Assembly (NCBI RefSeq): GCF_020379485.1 | Contig: NC_063442.1 | Span: forward strand, 15,374,009-15,438,008 | Reading direction: 5' to 3' | From: Brassica napus | Taxonomy: Eukaryota > Streptophyta > Magnoliopsida > Brassicales > Brassicaceae | Length of the DNA: 64,000 bases | Shown: in pieces, positions 58,495 through 64,000 of the stretch | Layout of the letters: each line of letters begins with the position of its first letter | Numbering within the stretch: the stretch's first letter is position 1 | Program-made: the position numbers and the translations under genes | The notes under the pieces: model-generated | The model's database searches: none | What the model was told of the DNA's origin: nothing | Seen by the model: only the letters and a program-made list of their open reading frames with translations

Positions 58495-58832
58495 AACATC
58501 TATCTCAAATATGATGGAGTGCATGAAGACTTTAGAAATCTCAGAAGTGGTGTTTGCAAGTGACTGCTCTCAATTGGTGAAGATGGTGTTTACACCAACA
58601 GAATGGCCGAACTACACACATGGAGGAGTTTCTACGATGTAAGGAATTTTTTCAGCCCTTTACTATCCAGCATATTCCGAGAGCACAAAACACAATGGCG
58701 GACAAACTGGCACGAAGTGCTAGAAATCAGCCTTCTACTACGGTTTTATGTTGACTCAATTCTCATGAGGTGGCTCTTGGATCAGGAATCAGCTTAATTT
58801 TGTTTCGCAACAAAATTTTGTTGTATAAAAAA
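58495..58832 (+). mobile_element. 5'-truncated LINE (RNase H tail)
   Basis: Flanked by the perfect 12-bp duplication ATATCAAACATC (58483-58494, 58833-58844), with an A-rich 3' end after TTTTGTTGTAT. It encodes, with frameshifts, MECMKTLEISEVVFASDCSQ and later ADKLARSARN and VDSILMRWLL, the end of a LINE RNase H-like domain. It lies in the leftover part of the AT-rich array. Confidence 0.87.
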
Positions 58833-58862
58833 ATATCAAACATCTATTTGAAAAATTATAGG

Positions 58863-59927
58863 TTTTTCTGTTTTTTCTAAAATATTATTTATTCACACAA
58901 ACGTACAATTCAGAATTTTCTTGTTGTTCAGAATACAAAGTCCAAAAGAATAGTTAACATTTGAAAATCAAAATAGCTCTACGAGTAGTGCAGATTAACT
59001 CGTAATTGTTACTAAAAGATTGACCAGTTCGCATAACGGGCATCAGGGCATGCGATGTGCCCATCATTATAAACTCACAAAACATTGTAGAGACAACAGG
59101 ATATCATCTGTGAGTTTCACCCTCACCATCTCATATGATTTAAATTATGTTGGTTCAAGATCTATTTAGGAATGAAATAGAAGATAGAGCAGAACATAGT
59201 GTCAGGGTGACATTATGCATCTCGTCCGAAATCATTTTTCTGAAATTCACAAGAATTAATGTTCTTGAGGCTTTGCCAAGTTCTCAAGCGCACTTTCTCT
59301 CTCTCACATTCTTTCAAAATCACAAGCTTTCTTGTTCTCACTAATGTCCCCTTATATACTATTAACAAACCAAAACCATCCATGAGGTAGAGGTAGGCAT
59401 ATAACTCATATAACTTTATTTAGCCTGAGGTCAAAAATAAAATTCAGACATTTCACTTTCATTTTATTACATGTACAACCACTCATAACGATCAACAGGA
59501 TGTCCTGTTGGACTATCTGTTAAGTCAAAGAACTCGTAATTATAATCAGATTCAATTAGATGATATATAGTCAATTAGATTTAATTAGATTCTAATTAAG
59601 TAATTAGTAACTAATCATTTTGGTCCATGTCCATGCATTCATATGCGTATATTCTCTCTGAACATGTTACTGTTAGTATATCGAATAAATTATGTAAGAA
59701 AAACTAATAGTTTTTAAGAGAATTGTCACAACTTACAAGTCAAAATCCATGTGAAAGAAGAAGAAGACAGACAAACCTCATACATGCTAATGATAATATA
59801 TTTTCTGTAGAAGTGACACTTTGGAATTCGGACTTCGGATCCATTTTACTGTTCCATTAGTTAATCATGACCATATACGAACAATTTATTACATAAAGGC
59901 CCAAACATTACCTAAATCATAATTCTA
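58863..59927. other. Unassigned intergenic DNA
   Basis: More GC than its surroundings and some phrases look LTR-like (near 59090-59350 and 59500-59640), but I find no matched LTR, no target duplication and no coding motif. I leave it unassigned. Confidence 0.4.
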
Positions 59928-59943
59928 ATTGAAAAGTCCATGG

Positions 59944-60214
59944 CTATTGAATGTTTGAAAACATTCAATTATAACTCTATCATCTTTGTGTTACAAAAAA
60001 AAAAAACTTCCATCACAACATCAAAGGAGCAAAACTTGTGGCAAAAAGTGTAATTACCATGGATTTCTTTCAATCTTATATTGCTAAGGGTTTCCCTCAA
60101 TAGCTTCATTCTCTATTTTGTTAAGCCAGTCTCTTCTCCTGTGGTCTTTTGTGATTGTAACAAATCCTTGTACTACCTCTGACCTTTATATATAAAATCT
60201 AGTGTTTAAAAAAA
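59944..60214 (+). mobile_element. Short non-LTR retroelement insertion (LINE 3' UTR)
   Basis: 271 bp flanked by the perfect 16-bp duplication ATTGAAAAGTCCATGG (59928-59943, 60215-60230). It ends with TTGTACTACCTCTGACC, then TTTATATATAAAATC and a run of A, like a plant LINE 3' UTR. An internal A-run lies near 59994-60006. No coding. Confidence 0.82.
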
Positions 60215-60267
60215 ATTGAAAAGTCCATGGAAAGATATTTATGGCCAAAAGCAAACGAAACTAAGCA

Positions 60268-60835
60268 GACTCATGATTTCAGAGCCACCTCGGAAAAATT
60301 GAGTCAACATAGACCATAACAGAAGGTAGATTCCTAACACCTCGTGCAAGCTTATCCGCCATTATGTTTTGCGTTCTAGGAATATGTTGAACAGTAAAGG
60401 CATGAAAGAATTCTTTACATCGCATAACTCCTCTATGAACGCCAACTATTATGTTGGTATAGACACCATCTTCACCAATTGAGAGCAGTCAGTTGCAAAC
60501 ACCACTTCTGAGATTTATAGGGTCTTCATGCACTCCATCATCAATATCAAAGCTTCACATTCAGCATGTAAAGGTGATAGACTCCTGCGAATAGACATTG
60601 CACCCATCATAGTATCAGTTGATCCATCTTTTCTATAGACCCATCCTTGCCCGGTGCAAGAATTTTGTTCCCTCTATGCTCTATCGATATAACACTTATT
60701 TATGCCATGTGAAATAAGGTTCTCCATAATATGAAGAGATGCTCTATTTGTAAAATCTTTGGTATGAGATTCAGTCCACAGGACACATTCTATTTTCAGA
60801 GTCCGGAGAATATCTAAAGGATCTCTTGTCTGATT
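60268..60835 (-). pseudogene. LINE RNase H-domain relic
   Basis: Minus-strand pieces in changing frames: GQGWVYRKDGSTDTMMGAMS (near 60640), LSPLHAECEALILMMECMKT (near 60570), VVFATDCSQLVKMV (near 60500) and MVYVDSIFPRWL (near 60310). This is the RVT_3 RNase H-like domain of a LINE, and it is a close relative of the copy at 58495, here on the opposite strand and longer. No target duplication was found. Confidence 0.8.
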
Positions 60836-61217
60836 TTTAAAAACTTAGCGTTTCAATTTTTCCAAATATACTATAGAATCTATGGAAAATAATTCAAATT
60901 TATTTCTTTTGGTATCCGTCAAAAGAGATAGTCCATATTTGTAAAAAAAAAATGGCCCATCAATCTTTCAGTCCAATAAATAATCATATTTTAACAAAGC
61001 TTTATTGTTTTTTTTTTAAGAAAGTAACAAATATAAACTACCACATTGGTATTATATATTTTTTTTCTATTTTTGGCAGCTTTTTAGAAATAATAATGGA
61101 TGTATGCCAAACTTGAGGATGAACGCATGAAAACAAAAATATCTGAATAAAATGAGTAATGATGAAGTGGGAATGCTCTTTTCCAGATAAATAATTAAAT
61201 TATTTTAATATAATTTA
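60836..61217. other. Non-coding AT-rich spacer
   Basis: I see no feature here. Confidence 0.5.
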
Positions 61218-62049
61218 CTAGATTTTAACCCGCGATTTTAAAAACACGGATTTTTTTGTCATTTTAATACAATTTGATTAAATTTATAATTTTATTAGAA
61301 AATAAATAATTTTAAAGTTGTTAAATACAATATTTGATTTTCAAGTAGTGTTTTCATATTCGATCTAGAGCCGTGGATGAACAGATATATCTGGTGATCT
61401 GTGTATAATCCGATTCAAATTTAATTAAAAATTAATTAAAATCCTATAAAACTTGGTAAAAATCCAAAAATCTCAAAGAAAACCAAAAATATAATAATAT
61501 TCTTTTGATATTATTATTAAATAATTCATAAATTTTTAATATTATATAAAATTGAAAAACTTGTAATAATTTAGACTTTAATGAAATTTGTATCATGTCA
61601 TTTGAAGAAAATTAAACACTGGTAATAGAAATTTTTTTCTCGTTAATAAATGTTGATAATTTTGTATTATATTTATTTTAGATCCAAAACTAAATTTCAT
61701 GATAAGTTTTACAATATTTTTGAACACTCAAAATTGGCATAACATTATTATGTAGAAAATGACATAGTTAATAAAAAAAATTCATGATATATTCATATTT
61801 GATCGTTAAATAATACTATGCATTAAAAATTATATTAAAATTAAATGGAATGTATAATTTAAATAAAAAATAGAATTATTATCATTCACAAAATATGGAA
61901 AGCATTAATTACCATAAATGCATGGAATATTCTATTGTTACTTTAAATAAATAATATATATTAAAATTAAATGTCAATGACATAACATTGTAAATAACTT
62001 GAAAAATCAAGAGCAAAATCCTATTAGGGATTCTGCTTTAATAGTATAA
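61218..62049 (-). mobile_element. Helitron I
   Basis: On the minus strand it starts TTATACTATTAAAGCAG at 62049, a decayed form of the Helitron C start, directly after the CTAG of Helitron J. It ends with a decayed hairpin (CCGTGTTTTTAAAATCGCGG), then GTTAAAATCTAG, at 61218 before a T. 832 bp. Confidence 0.72.
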
Positions 62050-63800
62050 CTAGTATTCAGTCCCGTACTGCGTACGGGCAAATAATTCCTTTTTATCTAC
62101 ATCAAAATTAAAATCTAATTTTAACATGTATCAGCTCTACATGTTTTTTTGCAAACAATCAGCTCTACATGTTTAACGGTAACAATGTTATATATTCATC
62201 TTTGAATCTACTGTATGTAAAAATAGGGAAATCGAAACTAATATTGAAACGAAAAAAATAATCCATTGAATCAAGAAACATCGGCCACATAAACCAGTTA
62301 AGCCCAAAAATTAATTATTTGTTATAGTCTGATAATAAAAAAAAATATTTTGTTCCGAGACACTATTATGAAAAATTATTGATGTCATATAAAAAGGAAC
62401 TCAAAGAGTCACCGATTTAATTTTTGAAAACCTTTGGTCAAGAAAATTACGAACACTGAAAAAAGAAACTTTGGTAACCATAGATCACAAACTCATCGTT
62501 AAAAACTATAAATAATACCATAATTTCTTACAATGAAGATCAATGCTTGTAGGTAATCCAACTTAAAGCTAGTTTGTAATACAAATTTGAATCGTGGTAG
62601 TGAAAAGCAAGTAAGAATGGAACTGCTGGGTTTACAAAATCAGTTACCTTTCCCATCGAGAGTCTAGACATCATTTCTTTTGTTATGCCTCCAACAAAAT
62701 AATAATTTGGTAACGTCATCGAACTTCATATTCTTTGGAAGTCTAGTCACCTTCTCATTCTGCATAAGGTTAAACGTCATTCCAAAATCAAATACCTTTT
62801 CCATAAAATTTGTATTGCTGCTCCATTTATCACCCATTTACTCATTTTTCTTTAGAATCATCACCAAAACATGCAAACAGTTTATTAGCTTCCAGTAATT
62901 ATAATTTTTTATTAACTTATTTATCTATCTAAGGATAAGCCGTTAAAAACTGAGTTGTAAATAGCAAATTCCTTATATAATAGAGTGGAATGTACTTATT
63001 ATTACCTCATTTGCAGACATGCTCTTATTTTCCATTTTTGAAGAATGAAGTTTTTAAACATCAGTATACTCAAAACATCAGTATACTCAAGTGACATCAA
63101 CAGTCTAAATCACCCTAAAAAAATTAAAGGATATTAATATAAAGAAAATATAAAATAGAATATGAGTAGAAGACTCACAAATATGTATGTATTTTTGTCC
63201 ATACACAGACGTACTGTAAAAAAAAAGTGGTGAAGGAAATTGAAACGATGGAGATGAAGAAAGATGAAAAGCAAATAAAGAAAAAATTAGTTGACTGAAA
63301 ATTATATATAAAAGATGAAACCGTTTGAAACCATGCCATGACTTGGAAGTTGTAGATGATGACACGAACGTGATAGTGGTAATCAGAAAAATTCGAGGGA
63401 TTTAAAAACTAAAAGATCGAATGAGTTTTTTTGTTAGGGCCAAATCTTGCTAACAATTGTTTTATTAATTATCTGATTGGTTCTCTTTCAAGCATTATCT
63501 TGACATTAATTGGTACTTTAAAGCAAATGATATATTTTCCATGTTGATTAGTCCGATAAGTAAATATATAGATAAAAAATTATAGAGAAAAAAGCATTTG
63601 AAATCCGAACAGTTAATTACGAACGTGGGAATAAGATAATTTGATTAATGAAGTAGTTAGGTATTTGGAATTGCTGAAAAAATGGGATTAACATGAAAGC
63701 TTTTTCAACTGTTTCTTTTTTTGTATTTTCTTTGAAAAAATAGATTATTACATGTCAAATTTTGATTGGATAGGTGACTTGTGCTTTAGTATATAGAAGA
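62050..63800 (-). mobile_element. Helitron J
   Basis: On the minus strand it starts TCTTCTATATACTAAAGCAC at 63800 after an A and ends with CCCGTACGCAGTACGGG, then ACTGAATACTAG, at 62050 before T. 1751 bp. Interior frames on the minus strand near 62860-62680 (FGMTFNLMQNEKVTRLPKN) look gene-derived but I cannot name them; another frame at 63105-63365 is low-complexity. Confidence 0.82.
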
Positions 63801-63829
63801 TAAATATATATATAAATGAATATAATTTG

Positions 63830-64000
63830 GCAGCTTTTCAGAACTTTGTCTCCTCTCCTTGCATAGTCGAAGCCCTAGCAATCCGATAATCCCTATTGCA
63901 AGCGGCCTCTTTTAACTTCCGTCATATCTGTGTTAAAACAGACTCTCAAGTACTCGTTCGTTCATACGATATCTTCTCGCCGGCGTTCGACGGAGCTCTT
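63830..64000 (+). pseudogene. LINE-type RNase H fragment, cut by the window edge
   Basis: The plus frame reads SSPCIVEALAIR, then a stop, then SLLQAASFNFRHICVKTDSQ and VLVRSY up to the last base. This is the central RVT_3 RNase H motif (AEA...K.DS). The stop in the conserved helix indicates decay, although the rest is well kept. It begins 30 bp beyond the end of Helitron J. Its remainder lies outside the window. Confidence 0.75.

Noticed and set aside
59090..59640. Possible Ty1/copia solo LTR
   Set aside because: I could not find paired TG...CA ends with a 5-bp duplication or a second copy.
1..64000. CRISPR arrays, bacterial operons, rRNA or complete tRNA genes
   Set aside because: None is present. 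Introns, LTRs and Helitrons show a plant nuclear sequence. tRNA-like boxes occur only in SINE-like pieces.

Overview
This window looks like a plant nuclear chromosome from the Brassicaceae, most likely a Brassica species. It is AT-rich. It holds five apparently intact genes (all on the minus strand), three decayed genes and a very dense layer of transposons. The intact genes are a pectin methylesterase inhibitor (2150-2764), a 20-exon VAC14 gene (9228-13534), a four-exon membrane START-domain gene (20245-21668), a single-exon PPR gene (23172-24848) and a small three-exon gene I cannot name (51376-52018). Between them are relics of a GH17 beta-1,3-glucanase (7520-8405), ribophorin I/OST1 (18825-19870) and a RING-H2 E3 ligase resembling RIE1 (22247-22510). 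From memory, the order PMEI - GH17 - VAC14 - OST1 - RIE1 - PPR matches the top of Arabidopsis chromosome 2 (about At2g01610 to At2g01740). This suggests one fractionated copy of that block from the Brassica whole-genome triplication. The START gene is the member I cannot place in that order.

The left 25 kb is gene-bearing and holds single insertions: a Tourist-like MITE with TTA target duplication, hAT-like GC-rich hairpin elements, a 3.2 kb Helitron and a non-autonomous Mutator-like element. From 26 kb to 50 kb the window is nearly all transposon. A Helitron (26607-30700) contains a smaller opposite-strand Helitron and an internally deleted CACTA element. A decayed Ty3/gypsy element (about 33.0-41.0 kb) has a truncated 5' LTR preceded by an inverted LTR piece, giving two 640-bp inverted arms. 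Then come Helitrons joined head to tail (41085-43482, 43483-44581 and one starting at 44582). From 50 kb to 64 kb there are an inverted SINE-like pair, the small three-exon gene, several 5'-truncated LINE copies with clear target-site duplications, a 2.6 kb AT-rich tandem array interrupted by a Mutator-like element and a Helitron, and a second head-to-tail Helitron pair on the minus strand.

The genes do not form a pathway. PMEI and GH17 are cell-wall functions, VAC14 is the scaffold for phosphatidylinositol 3,5-bisphosphate synthesis, the START protein is a probable membrane lipid-binding protein and the PPR is an organelle RNA factor. I found no clearly undescribed molecular system. The most unusual material is structural: Helitron arrays inserted exactly at each other's ends, two 15-bp poly-T inserts each flanked by 16-bp target duplications, the inverted-LTR hairpin, and a possible frameshifted cysteine-rich secreted peptide gene at 25975-26201. 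Element boundaries were read by eye from termini and target duplications; no database search was possible.
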